Source: Tetramitus jugosus (lineage: Eukaryota > Heterolobosea > Eutetramitea > Acrasida > Vahlkampfiidae). From it: a DNA stretch of 64,000 nt. The translations under genes and the position numbers were made by a program. Positions 21,752-32,179 of the stretch are shown piece after piece (the stretch's first letter is position 1; each line of letters opens with the position of its first letter). The notes under the pieces are model-generated. The model did not search any database. It had not been told where the DNA came from and saw only the letters and a list, made by a program, of their open reading frames with translations. The stretch lies in NCBI GenBank assembly GCA_937625935.1, contig OW569359.1, positions 469,597 through 533,596 of the forward strand, in the 5' to 3' direction.

Positions 21752-22906
21752 ATGTCCGGATCTCAAGGAAGGAAAAAAAGAAAGAAAACCAATCTGAGAG
21801 AAATGTCAAAGAGTAAATCACATCTGAGTCTGATCTCCAATGGCTTTGGCAATGGCTATGACCTGTACTCGCTGCACAATTCCAAGAATACCACTGTAGA
21901 GATCACAAACTACGGTGCAACCATCACAAGAATTCAAACTGTTGATAAGCAAGGTCAAAAAGGCTGTATTACTCTGGGATTCGACGACTGGGATCAACAT
22001 GTAAAGCATTCGAGGTATTTTGGCTGCATTGTCGGTCGATATGCCAATCGGATTGCACTTGGAAAGTTTCCGCTCGTTGTAAGGTCTGCTCGCGACGATG
22101 AGGAAGAGGAGAAGACTGTGGTTTATGAACTGTTGGCCAAGAATAATGGAGAAAATCATTTACATGGTGGAACAGAGGGCTTCGACAAGAAGAAATGGGA
22201 GTTGATTGAGGATATTAAGGATCACGACAATCATTCCATTGTTGGTGTGAAGCTGCAGTATGTGAGTGCAGATGGAGAGGAAGGATATCCAGGTGAATTG
22301 ACTACACAGGTCACCTATACTCTCAATGAGGACAATGAGTTGAGAATCGAGTACGATGCGTGGGTCAATGGCAATCAACAAACCATTTTGAACTTGACCA
22401 ATCACTCGTACTTTAACTTGACTGGTGATGCAGTTAAGGAAAACGTTTTGGACCACCAAGTGACAATTTGTGCTGACAAGATCACAGGAGTAAACCAGAG
22501 TTTGATTCCAACAGGTGAGTTGGTCTCTGTACAGGGCACACCACTCGACTTTAGACAGTCGCACTCTATTGGTGAACGTCTTCATCAGATTGAGCCCGGA
22601 TACGACCATAATTACGTATTGAACAAGAAGCAACAGTCTGGTGATTTGGAGTTGGCAGCTACTGTGTGTGAACCAAAATCGGGTAGAACAATGGAGTGCT
22701 ACACAACTCAACCAGGTGTTCAATTCTACACTGGCAATTTCCTTTCGCAAGATGTTCACACATTTGACAAGTATCATGGTTTTTGCTTGGAGACTCAACA
22801 CTATCCTGATTCTCCCAATCATCCAGAATTCCCAACAACAGTGTTGAAACCAAACGAGCATTTCAAGGAAGTGACCGTGTACAAGTTTGGTGTGAAGAAT
22901 GAGTAG
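21752..22906 (+). CDS. GALM: Aldose 1-epimerase (mutarotase)
   Basis: The protein is 384 residues from the first ATG, though Met19 (21,806) is an equally possible start because residues 2-17 are only basic (GRKKRKK). Family motifs are clear: ITNYGATITRI, GCIVGRYANRI, ENHLHGGTEGFDKKKWE (catalytic His), LTNHSYFNLTG (second His), YDHNYVLNK, and the C-terminal GVQFYTGNFL and FCLETQHYPDSPNHPEFP containing the catalytic Glu. It interconverts alpha and beta anomers of hexoses such as galactose, in the cytosol. No signal peptide is seen. The 3' end converges on the sirtuin-like gene 87 bases away. Confidence 0.92.
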   Translation: MSGSQGRKKRKKTNLREMSKSKSHLSLISNGFGNGYDLYSLHNSKNTTVEITNYGATITRIQTVDKQGQKGCITLGFDDWDQHVKHSRYFGCIVGRYANRIALGKFPLVVRSARDDEEEEKTVVYELLAKNNGENHLHGGTEGFDKKKWELIEDIKDHDNHSIVGVKLQYVSADGEEGYPGELTTQVTYTLNEDNELRIEYDAWVNGNQQTILNLTNHSYFNLTGDAVKENVLDHQVTICADKITGVNQSLIPTGELVSVQGTPLDFRQSHSIGERLHQIEPGYDHNYVLNKKQQSGDLELAATVCEPKSGRTMECYTTQPGVQFYTGNFLSQDVHTFDKYHGFCLETQHYPDSPNHPEFPTTVLKPNEHFKEVTVYKFGVKNE

Positions 22907-22993
22907 TCTTGCTTTATTCAACAACAAAGATATTATCACCTGGGATGTCATGAACCAAGGAGAACATATGGAGCACCACAAATCTTTCTTGCA

Positions 22994-25453
22994 TTATTCA
23001 ATAACAATTGCAAACTTTTCACATATTCCCCTCAGATATGCGTCAATTTTCTGGATGGCACCAATGCTAGAATCATCTTCAATCAACTGGAAAGCATCTT
23101 CACTGTTTATACCTTTGGGGGTAACACTCGTCATATCCCGACCCTTCTTTGTCTCTTTCACAACAGGGTTAATTCGTATCAACGAGGCTCCATATATTTG
23201 CGTTTGTTTCAGTAATGTTTCAGATTGATTTCTAACTGCTGCTTCTGCTCCGAATTCTACAATCGTTAACTTCTTGTCTGGTTCGGCCGTCATTGCCTTT
23301 TTAACATCAGCGCACCAAGCTCGATATCTCGTACTGGATCCTGGTATGAATGCTTTGTCTTCAAACATTTTAACTCTCGGTCGAGCTAATCCTCTACATT
23401 GGCTGCAGAATTGTCGATTCATGACGGGGACTTTAGATTCCTTCTGACGCAACTCTTGCTCTATTTTATCCCGTTCTCCAGATCGGCTCTGAGAAGCTCT
23501 GTGGGCAGCAGGATGGTGATGTGATGTGCTCGTACTCCTTCCAGATCCCGATGGAGTGGTTGTGCTTGAATGCATGGCTGGTGCATTTGTTTTAACGTAG
23601 TTTGTAATGGGCATATCAATAAATAGAGTTACTACTTCTATTCTCCCATCAATGTCATACTGAATCGCTCGTATTCTTAATCTATGCAAAGAATCTTTCG
23701 CATTTAGAATAAAATCAATGAGCTGTCCCGCAGTATTTGGATCAATTTGATCACTATCTAGAACTGGCCTTGACACATGTTCGACCATATATTGGCCACA
23801 TATTTGCCATGGCTTATCATCAGGTGTTATGAACTCTCTCGCTATATTTTTACCTCTTAAGCGCAATGGTTCTACTACGAGGCTAATATATCCGGCGTAC
23901 GGTAGAACGTGAGAAACGGTCGGAACTCCTCCCTGAGATTCCTGCACATTAACAATCATGGAGTCAACGTACAATCCTGTATTCTCTCGTCTTTTTCGTA
24001 TTCTTGGGCCTATATTCTCATATTGATACTTCAGATGGGGAACTCCATCTGTGTCTATAATCTGTACACTGAAGGAAAACAAACTGTCAGATCCCGGTAC
24101 AATCAAATCATCCAAAAGGTCTTCCTTTCGTTTTGGTTGGGTATTAAACTTCTCTAAGTAAGATTCTCTCTCGTTCTCCAGTATTACTAGCTCTTCATTT
24201 AAATTCTTGGAATAAAATGATATATGCTGAATGAGTGGATCCAAGATTTGGACTTCGACAACACCTTGATCAACTGGATCGAGCATCCCTGAGAATAGAT
24301 AATGATGTAACTCATTGTGTCCTGATTCGCTGGAACTGAATATATCATGTCTGAATAGAGTAGCATGTTTTACATTTCCTTTGGTAGAAGCAAGACTCTC
24401 AATAGCACTGAGAGGGTGTAACACTCCATTACTTCCATGAATAGAACTAAAGTTGTTTCTTGCACTTGGTCTATAGTACTGTTCAGGATTTCGTACCTGG
24501 TCCGCCACATCAGGCAAGAAGTATCTAAAATACATTGCTCTCTTCTCGAGTAAATGGTGAGATAAAAAATTTTTTGTTCGCTTAGCAATTGACTTTCCAG
24601 TCCGTGGCGTCGTTACAAATCTCGAGTTGGAACCTTCTCTTGGGTTGGTATTGTATTCATTGTAGTCATTAGCGAGTTGATCGTAATGAAATCTACCGTG
24701 TGGATCATAAAAGTTGAAATCCTCCACATCACCTACAAATCCACTCATGGAAGCTGAACCGGCCGAGTTAGATAACATAGTTTCTCGCTTCTTCTTAATG
24801 TTTGGTGCTTCCACATATTTTATCGGTGGTGCTCGACCATTCTCCAACACTTCGAATCGAAACTCATCATCAATCCTCCAAAATTGTTTGGAACATGGTT
24901 GAGCACATTGCCAACTCACAATATTGCCCTTTGTTTCATAAAATTCAGTTGGTAAGAATCCAACCTTTTCAACATCGCCATCCATGTTACTCGTCAGGTA
25001 GAAAAATCGCTTCGAACGAGCAATGGAACCAAGAGCCGATGATGATCTTCCCTCATCGGGAGTACCTTTCAATTTGCTAGCAACTGACTTATCATCCATA
25101 AATCTCTCATCCTCTTCTTTAAATAGAGCATTCCTCCAACCAAGCATCATTGGATAACAATCATTCATTCTCATTCTCTGAAATCGATTCAACACTTGTC
25201 CCCAGACACCATAAAATAAATCACCATCCTTTGTAATCCATTGAGGATTGTTCAGGGCTTTTAGTGTCAATTCAGCCTCCGAATAGGCCTTACAATTGGA
25301 TACGACATCACTGAGCACTTGATTTCCACTCACGAGCGAAAAGTTTTCTCCCACGACAATAATTACAAAGTAGGACAGAAAAATACTCTCGGCTGCCTTT
25401 TCATATGGATCAGCCTTCTTGTTCCTTCTGAACCGCTTAAATTGCTTATTCAT
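22994..25453 (-). CDS. Degenerate Sir2-like protein split by a large insertion
   Basis: The 819-residue protein has both halves of a sirtuin fold. The N-terminal half (about 25-195) follows bacterial-type Sir2 order: VVGENFSLVSG at the NAD site, LFYGVWGQVLNRF, FFYLTSNMDGDVEKVGF and WQCAQPC (Cys183, Cys187). The C-terminal half (about 680-819) has CSQCRGLARPRVKMFED (Cys683, Cys686), LTIVEFGAEAAVRNQS and GASLIRINP. Between the two zinc cysteine pairs lies an insertion of about 490 residues of unknown type. The catalytic His, expected in an ECHGS-like motif, is Lys (ETKGN, Lys175) and the GAG NAD motif is GEN. Deacylase activity is therefore doubtful; a structural or ADP-ribose-binding role is possible. 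The sirtuin match is read from motif order only. Confidence 0.7.
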   Translation of the reverse strand: MNKQFKRFRRNKKADPYEKAAESIFLSYFVIIVVGENFSLVSGNQVLSDVVSNCKAYSEAELTLKALNNPQWITKDGDLFYGVWGQVLNRFQRMRMNDCYPMMLGWRNALFKEEDERFMDDKSVASKLKGTPDEGRSSSALGSIARSKRFFYLTSNMDGDVEKVGFLPTEFYETKGNIVSWQCAQPCSKQFWRIDDEFRFEVLENGRAPPIKYVEAPNIKKKRETMLSNSAGSASMSGFVGDVEDFNFYDPHGRFHYDQLANDYNEYNTNPREGSNSRFVTTPRTGKSIAKRTKNFLSHHLLEKRAMYFRYFLPDVADQVRNPEQYYRPSARNNFSSIHGSNGVLHPLSAIESLASTKGNVKHATLFRHDIFSSSESGHNELHHYLFSGMLDPVDQGVVEVQILDPLIQHISFYSKNLNEELVILENERESYLEKFNTQPKRKEDLLDDLIVPGSDSLFSFSVQIIDTDGVPHLKYQYENIGPRIRKRRENTGLYVDSMIVNVQESQGGVPTVSHVLPYAGYISLVVEPLRLRGKNIAREFITPDDKPWQICGQYMVEHVSRPVLDSDQIDPNTAGQLIDFILNAKDSLHRLRIRAIQYDIDGRIEVVTLFIDMPITNYVKTNAPAMHSSTTTPSGSGRSTSTSHHHPAAHRASQSRSGERDKIEQELRQKESKVPVMNRQFCSQCRGLARPRVKMFEDKAFIPGSSTRYRAWCADVKKAMTAEPDKKLTIVEFGAEAAVRNQSETLLKQTQIYGASLIRINPVVKETKKGRDMTSVTPKGINSEDAFQLIEDDSSIGAIQKIDAYLRGICEKFAIVIE

Positions 25454-25524
25454 CTTCTGGATTGGAGAATCGCTCCAGAATTTCCAGTTTTGCGTAAATA
25501 ACCGCTCTCAGAGGAGAATTAATT

Positions 25525-25534
25525 TTGGCGCCAA
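25525..25534. promoter_or_regulatory. E2F-like palindrome TTGGCGCCAA upstream of the Sir2-like gene
   Basis: The palindrome is identical to the one before thymidylate kinase, 72 bases upstream of the minus-strand ATG at 25,453. It could also serve the divergent dipeptidase gene at 25,765. Its role is inferred. Confidence 0.4.
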
Positions 25535-25764
25535 GAATTTTCCTCACTTGCTTCGTCCTTGCTTGTTGAGAAATGGATAAGCTTTTTCACAATCATGGAA
25601 TACTATATGGTCAAACATATTCATATTCATGGTGGGTACTCCCAGCAACGCACAGCGAGATCGTGTTTTTTCGGAAGTTTGCTTAATGGTCCCGATCTCC
25701 GCTCAACAAAAAACACGGAAAAGAAGCTTCCAAACCAACCAACAACAAAAAGCAAAAAACAAAA

Positions 25765-27403
25765 ATGCCATCTACACTCGATTCCACACAAGTCAAAGAA
25801 TTTGTTTCCTCTGAATGGGACAAATCCATTATCCCTGTTCTCTGTGAATACATCAAGATCCCTAATCTCTCACCTGATTTTGATCCTGATATTTTGACCA
25901 ATGGTCTTCAGGATGAGGCCATTGATCTCATGGTTGACTGGGTTAAGCAACAAAATGTTCAAGGTTTGACATTGGAGATTATTAGAGAAGAAGGACGTAC
26001 TCCAGTCATTTACATGGAAGTGCCTTCGACTGTAGGTAATGATGCTGCTGTTCAACCAGGAACTGTTCTCATGTATGGTCATATGGACAAGGTATGATAT
26101 ATAATCGATGATTGATTGTAGAATATTTGTGTGCTTTGTTCGTTGTGCGATGAGCTACAGAAAATTGTTTTTATTGTTCATTGTCGCTCACATTTGTCTT
26201 TTTGTGCTTCTTTTTGTTGTTGTTTGTTCTCTCTGTGTTGTTGTTTTGTGTTACATTCGTACGTAGCAACCACCATTCACTGGTTGGGACGAAGGACTTG
26301 GACCATACACTCCAGTGATCAAGAACTGGAGAGATGGCAACCCTGTATTGTACGGCAGAGGTGGTGCTGATGATGGTTATGCCATTTTTGCCAGTATTAC
26401 TGCCATTCAAGCACTCAAGAGACAAAATGTTCCTCACGGAAAGATTATTGTCATTATTGAAGCAAGTGAGGAGAGTGGATCACCTGATTTGATGTTCTAT
26501 GTCGGTGCATTGAAGGACAGAATTGGTCAACCAAACTTTGTCATTTGTTTGGACAGTGGTGCAGGCAACTATGAACAATTGTGGTTGACTACATCCTTGA
26601 GAGGTATTGTTTTGGGTACTTTGACTGTTTCTTTGTTGAATGAAGGTGTTCACAGTGGATCTGGCTCTGGTGTCGTTGCGGATTCATTCCGTGTTGCACG
26701 TATGCTTCTCTCTCGTTTGGAGGATGAGAACACTGGTGAGATTGTGTTTGATGCACTCAAGGTTGACATTCCAGAACAAAGAGTGGAACAAACAAGAGCT
26801 ACTGCCTCTGTTTTGGGCAGTGGTATCTTCCAGAGCATGCCAGCCGTGTCTGGTGTGAAACCAGTTGTCGAAGATGTGACCGAGTTGTTGTTGAACAAGA
26901 CTTGGAGACCAACATTGTCCATTACTGGTGCTGGTGGTTTGCCTGCTGTCGAGAAGGCTGGAAACGTCTTGAGACCAGTGACCTCCTTGAAGTTGAGCAT
27001 CAGAGTTCCACCAACACTCGATGCTGAAGCTGCCAAGATTGCTGTCAAGAAATTGCTCGAGAGCAACCCACCATATGGCGCAAAGGTCATCTGTGACATG
27101 GGACATGTTGGTTCTGGATGGGCTGCACCAGATATTTCCGACTGGGTCAACAATGCACTCCAAGAGTCCTCTCAAACATACTTTGGAAAGCAATGCTTGT
27201 TCCAAGGTGAAGGAGGTTCCATTCCATTCATGGCTCAATTGGGTCACGCTTATCCAAAGGCTCAATTCGCCATCATGGGATTGTTGGGACCTGCTTCCAA
27301 CGCTCATGGACCAAACGAATTCCTTCACATTCCATACGGCAAGAAGTTGACAATGTGTGTCTGTGAATTGTTGGCTCAACATGCTAACGTTGCTGACAAT
27401 TAA
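25765..27403 (+). CDS. CNDP2: Cytosolic M20 metallodipeptidase (CNDP2-like)
   Basis: Two exons, 25765-26091 and 26267-27403, phase 0, separated by a 175-base GT...AG intron; 487 residues, the usual family length. The splice joins VLMYGHMDK to QPPFTGWDEGLGPYTP, recreating the metal-binding H-x-D and substrate loop of the M20 family. Further motifs are LYGRGGADDG (bridging Asp), IIEASEESGS (catalytic Glu-Glu), CLDSG and GVHSG, and the late EGGSIPF and GPASNAHGPNEF (metal His). These enzymes cleave Cys-Gly and similar dipeptides and act in glutathione breakdown. All metal ligands appear present. Codon usage is strongly G/C-biased at third positions, suggesting high expression. Confidence 0.93.
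26092..26266 (+). other. Intron of the dipeptidase gene
   Basis: The 175-base, T-rich intron starts GTATGA and ends ACGTAG. It contains in-frame stops, so the two exons cannot be read through. It interrupts the metal-site loop right after GHMDK. Confidence 0.85.
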
Positions 27404-27454
27404 AGTTGCGTACAAGCTATTGGTCCGTTTCAACAAATTTTCGTTCTTTATTGT

Positions 27455-28084
27455 TTATCTCTTCTCCCTACAGGTACCCTTCCACCACCACACTGTCGGT
27501 CCTACGGCAAATGCACAGGCAAAAAGGAGTTGAAAGCAGGCAGTACTGTACACTACGAAGTCCACCGACGAACTATTTAGCCTTCCATACGACTGTGAGC
27601 GTCTGGGGCAGTACAGTAAACAGGCAACACCAATCACCACTATCAAACCACCAATAAACATACTTCCTAATGCAATGGTCGCACCTCCAAATAATCTAGT
27701 CAGTGTCGCATCACACAGGGAGTTTGAATGCTTGGAACAATAGCCATTGGGAGAAGCGAAGTGTGAACCTCTTCCCACTCAAGTGCAATTCTTACCGTTA
27801 GACATAACAGAAGACTTACACAATTCTTTGTTATTAAAAGTGAGAGGATTACCACAGGGACACAATCCGTCTTTGGTGCAAATGTCGATTGTTCCCAAAG
27901 ATGCATATGTTCGACAAACTACACATCCAATTGTGGATTGACACTCATGAATATTTACTTTGGAACAGTTGTCCTCTGAAGTCAGTCGCCTTGAGGAAAA
28001 AGTGGTCAACGAGTGTGCCTGGCACTGGATGATAAACAATAAAAACAAGAGAATAAGACTTAAAATTAGTGAGTATGAATTCAT
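27455..28084 (-). CDS. Cys-rich single-pass membrane protein interrupted by an in-frame TGA
   Basis: One continuous minus-strand frame encodes a signal peptide (NSYSLILSLILLFLLFIIQC), a Cys-rich ectodomain (GCVVCRTYAS, DICTKDGLCPCGNP), a TGA at 27,779-27,781, and then more ectodomain (ASPNGYCSKHSNSLC), one strong transmembrane helix (GATIALGSMFIGGLIVVIGV) and a short basic cytoplasmic tail. The cysteine spacing is loosely PSI-like. The parts before and after the TGA only make sense together. Explanations are a 27-base GTAAGA...AG intron starting at the GGT codon just before the stop (frame preserved), selenocysteine, a pseudogene or a sequence error. I do not recognise the protein. Confidence 0.55.
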
Positions 28085-28315
28085 ATTGGGTGATTTGCTG
28101 TTTTCTGCGTGCTTTGTTGGATCTATTGTTGTTTCTTCACCTTTTTTGTATTCAACAACCCTTTACAAAATGTTGTTGTATTTTTCCGATCTGAAAACTG
28201 TTTTATACATCAAACTGACAGATGCTGAACATTTTAGGCTGGTTCGAATGATTTGTTGTTGGACAAAAACATTAATAACTTAACATGTTTTATTCTATTA
28301 TGTGAAACAACATTA

Positions 28316-29404
28316 TTATGAGTGCTGAGCAAGATACATTTCGATTCTTGTTGTAATCTCCCGCACAACAAAGCTTACGTCATTTCTTCTCTTGCCAATC
28401 TGTACAATATCATCAAAGTTCAACTCTCTTTGAATAGTCAAGTTCGGTAAGCCGACTTGCACTGCCGTCAACTTCCAAACAACTGTCCGATTATTATTAT
28501 TATTGGCCAAAGGTTGTCCTACTACCTTTTCCAATCGTATCGATACAGTGATATCTTCGGATTTAATGTTCGATAATGCAAGCTTGTAAAAGATTTGATT
28601 CGATGTTTGATTAAATTGAACAATTGTGACACCGTTCAACCATGACAAAACAGAATTCATTTGCTCCAAAACACTGCCATCATCGTCCTGCTGTTGAATC
28701 ATGGATTCTTCAATCAGGGAATTTTGTTGTTGCTGTGGCTGCGAGCTCAAAAACGGTTCTTCATCATTAAAGCTTAATCTTCTACTGACATGATTCCAAT
28801 CTCTGCCCATTTCTTCCTGTTGTGTCTCTGGAATAATTTGACCCATCAAGTCATAGTAACCATTACTATGTCTCACAGCTGACAATTGTGTCTCTGGTAC
28901 CGTATTTTGTGAGAATGGCTCCATCATGTTCGAGTTATTATTCTTATTGTTGCTATTGCTCGTGTCTTCGTCCCATTTTCGATCATAGTCCTCCTTTAGT
29001 CTCAATCCTTGGTCATGCAACTGCAGAACCATTGTAATTTGTTCAGTAATACTGTTTTGTAACTCGTTCAACTTTTCCTTTGTTTCATTGTACTGATTCT
29101 TCTTGTTTCGATTATTGTCTTCCATTTCTTGAATATGAGGATCATTGGGACCGGGCAGACCTTCACCATTCTCGGAAATGGTTGAAAGAGCCTCTAGAAA
29201 CAATCTCTTGCTCTCCAATTCCTTGAATGAGAATTTTAATTTTTTACAATAGTCCTTTTCTTGTTTAAAAACAGTGTGCATGTCACTGTCAATCGATGGA
29301 TCGTACTTGTCCAAGAGAGAGTGAAAGTGGAGAGATCTGTTGTCCAGACAATCTGCACCGACCATTGGTATGTCGGATTTTCTACGGTACATGGTAGTTG
29401 CCAT
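28316..29404 (-). CDS. Coiled-coil protein with C-terminal globular domain, unknown
   Basis: The frame is open from 29,566, but I place the start at the MATTMYRRKS methionine (29,404), giving about 362 residues, because the upstream part overlaps a TTGGCGGGAAA promoter-like site and the divergent IFT80 leader. An acidic N-terminal part is followed by a coiled coil (about residues 40-150 from this start), a Gln/Asn-rich linker, and a conserved-looking C-terminal domain of about 110 residues (SWLNGVTIVQF to RIEMYLAQHS). Coiled coil plus a small C-terminal alpha/beta domain resembles kinetochore RWD proteins, but that is a guess from layout, not a motif match. Confidence 0.6.
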   Translation of the reverse strand: MATTMYRRKSDIPMVGADCLDNRSLHFHSLLDKYDPSIDSDMHTVFKQEKDYCKKLKFSFKELESKRLFLEALSTISENGEGLPGPNDPHIQEMEDNNRNKKNQYNETKEKLNELQNSITEQITMVLQLHDQGLRLKEDYDRKWDEDTSNSNNKNNNSNMMEPFSQNTVPETQLSAVRHSNGYYDLMGQIIPETQQEEMGRDWNHVSRRLSFNDEEPFLSSQPQQQQNSLIEESMIQQQDDDGSVLEQMNSVLSWLNGVTIVQFNQTSNQIFYKLALSNIKSEDITVSIRLEKVVGQPLANNNNNRTVVWKLTAVQVGLPNLTIQRELNFDDIVQIGKRRNDVSFVVREITTRIEMYLAQHS

Positions 29405-29608
29405 TTGATTGAAATATGTTGTTGAATTGAATTTCAGGTCGTTTCTTTTTCTTGTTACGAAGTTGTTCTGAGGAACGAAAAAAGTAACGTTCATGCGAAA
29501 CAGTTGGCGGGAAACAAATTTTACGACCACAAATTTTTCTTTTCGTTCTGACCTCAACTTCCCCATAGGACTCCCGGAAGGACTCCTTGTTCAATAATCT
29601 GAAGAGAA

Positions 29609-31952
29609 ATGAAATTAAAAGTTCAAGAAAATGTACCAGTGCAACGTAAGTACTTGTTCCATTCACTCACTGACTTTTCCTTCGTTGTTCCTGTATTTCT
29701 CACCTCTATGAATAGATAAGGACGTTTGCACTGCTGTTGGATGGTCGAGTAGCAATGAACTCTATTCTGTAGGAGATGACAAGGTCATATGGAAATGGAA
29801 TTTAAATGGAGAACCCATGCCAAAAGTTTGCGACCTGGAAAAACACATTACTGATGTTCACTGGTTTCCTAGTCACAGTAAACGATTAGCCAGTAGCACT
29901 ACGGACGTGTTTGTTGCCAGTTGTGTAGATGGTTCATTTCTCCTGGTGAGCAACTCTGGAAGAATTGATAAGGTTGTTAAGGATGCTCATGATGGTGCGA
30001 TAGTCACAGTTCGATGGGACTACGAAGGAAACTCGATTGCTACGGGTGGAGAAGATGGAAATTTGAAGATTTGGTCGAGAGCAGGACAATTAAGAAGCAC
30101 CCTTGCATCTACTAGCCAATGTATTTACTCGATTGCATGGGGTCCGAGCAGTGAACAAGTACTGTACTCTTCGGGAAAGGATTTGATCATTAAACCAATC
30201 AATCCATCAAACAAGCATATTCAATGGAAGGCCCATGATGGTTGTGTATTGAAGGTCGATTGGAATCCCTTAACAAAGTTGATAGTTTCAGCAGGTGAGG
30301 ATGGACGGTATAAGGTTTGGGACAGCTATGGGAGACTCTTGTTCTCCAGCGGTCAACTAGAATACTCCATAACTAGTGTCAGTTGGAGTCCTAGTGGAGA
30401 AATATTTGCTGTTGGAAGTTTTAACATGTTGAAGGTGTGTGACAAAACAGGTTGGACCTACTCAAGGTGCTCGACAAACACTGGCTCGATCTTAAATATT
30501 AGTTGGACGAGCGATGGTACTCAACTAGCGGCAGCGGGTGGAAATGGTGTGGTAAGCTTTGGTCAACTAGTAGAAAGAAGTTTGGAGTGGAAGAATCTGA
30601 TCGTATCATTGACAACGAACGGAAAGATTAGAATCCAGGATATTTTGAATGACACGATGGAAGAATTTGACTTTAGAGATAAAGTAGTGAACTGGTCGAT
30701 CGGTTTTGGACACATGGTAGTCGCTACTTCCACGCAGTGTTGGATCTACGATGTTCAAAATTGGAATACTCCCCACGTTTTTGATGTGAAAGACACGATC
30801 AACCTCTTCTTGTTGTGCAAGAAGAACTTTCTAGTCATGGACAACTTCAACGGCATTCAAATATATTCTTACGAAGGACGATTATTATGCAACCCGAAGT
30901 TTGCAGGCCTAAGAACTGAATTCTTAAATTATCAGAGTGTATCTGTGAGTAATGATGTCATCGCTGTTATTGACAAGGGAGAGGGAAAGTCCCAAGCGAT
31001 TAGATTTTTGGATGCCAACTCCGGAAAACAGCTAGGAGACCCATTAACTCATACAATGGAAGTGATAGAGCTAGAATTATCGCATTTTGGATCATATGCT
31101 GATAGGAAATGTGCTTTCATTGATCGAAATGGAGACCTGTACATAACGAGTGTAACCAAACGAGAGTGCTTTAAGCTTGCGACAATGGTGGAGAGCATAA
31201 AGTGGAATGATCAAACGGATATGTTGTCGGCAATTTCCGATGGTAAATTTGTGGTGTGGTACTATCCATCTATCGTGTTGATTGATAGAGATCTTCTCCC
31301 TCTGATAAAGGTGGTGAAGACTGATGGTGATTTCGGGAAGAAGTCACATATCATGGACTTTTTCGGTTCCCGATGTAACATAAGAAAATGGGACGGAAGT
31401 ATAGCTACAGTTAATTCTAGTCCATATCCCATTCTTCTCTATGAACTCGTGGAAAAGAAAGCATGGGAAAGTGCCATCCGATTGTGTAGATATGTTAAAG
31501 ATAAGAGCATCTGGGCCTGCTTAGTAGCCATGTCAATCAAGGAGAAGGAGATTAGTACAGCAGAAGTCGCTCTTGCTGCCATTGAAGAAGTGGACAAACT
31601 GCAATACATGATCCATATCAAGAACATACCTTCGGTCGAAGGAAGGAATGCAGCATTGGCCCTATACATGAGATGTCCAGACGAAGCCGAATCTATCCTC
31701 TTGCAAGCTGGATTGTACTATCGAGCCATCAAGATGCACATTAAACTGTACAATTGGAAACGAGCACTAGATCTGGCCACGAGATACAAGACACACGTCG
31801 ACACTGTTCTCGCCTACCGAAGGCGATATCTGGAACAGTTTAAGCGCGAAGAGACCAATGCAGCATTTCTCCAATACGCGAGTGTCGTTGTCGACTGGAC
31901 AACCATCCAAGAGAAGACCAAACAGGAGAAACTAAAGGAGAAACAGAGATGA
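29609..31952 (+). CDS. IFT80: Intraflagellar transport protein 80 (WD40 IFT-B subunit)
   Basis: Two exons: a 37-base first exon 29609-29645 (MKLKVQENVPVQ plus one base) and 29716-31952, separated by a 70-base GTAAGT...AG intron. The total is 757 residues against 777 in human. The splice yields HKDVCTAVGWSSSNELYSVGDD, the first WD blade of IFT80. Two WD40 propellers follow (AHDGAIVTVRWDYEGNSIATGGEDG, AHDGCVLKVDWNP, SAGEDGRYKVWD) and then a helical C-terminus from about residue 590. IFT80 is part of the IFT-B train that carries cargo to the flagellar tip. Without the first exon, the main frame would begin inside blade 1. Confidence 0.93.
29646..29715 (+). other. Intron of IFT80
   Basis: The 70-base intron starts GTAAGT and ends AATAG, phase 1, and splits the His codon after VPVQ. 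It is the shortest intron I can support here. Confidence 0.75.
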
Positions 31953-32179
31953 GATCTTTGCCATCGTGAACTGCAGCTCTCTGTCTCGTAATTGAGAGTT
32001 CCATTCCATGATTGTGTTTCCTCTGAGGAATATAAATAAAGCGACATGTATTTCCGCTTCCGCCCACAACAAATTCCATTTTGTTCCCCGCGCCAAAAGC
32101 AAACCAAAAAGAACATAACAACAACCACAATATCGAAATCATCATTTTTTTTTGTCTTGAATCAACCAACACACAAACA
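31953..32179. promoter_or_regulatory. IFT80 3' end and DCP1 upstream region
   Basis: An AATAAA signal at about 32,034 probably ends IFT80. A GCGCCAAAA site at 32,090-32,098, an E2F-like sequence on the minus strand, lies about 82 bases before the DCP1 ATG. A run of T follows in the leader. Confidence 0.4.

Noticed and set aside
22160-22981. Long minus-strand frame (273 codons) opposite the aldose epimerase
   Set aside because: It is antisense to an intact conserved enzyme and has no recognisable motif.
28241-28251. GGTTCGAATG near a tRNA B box
   Set aside because: It does not match the full B box and has no cloverleaf around it.
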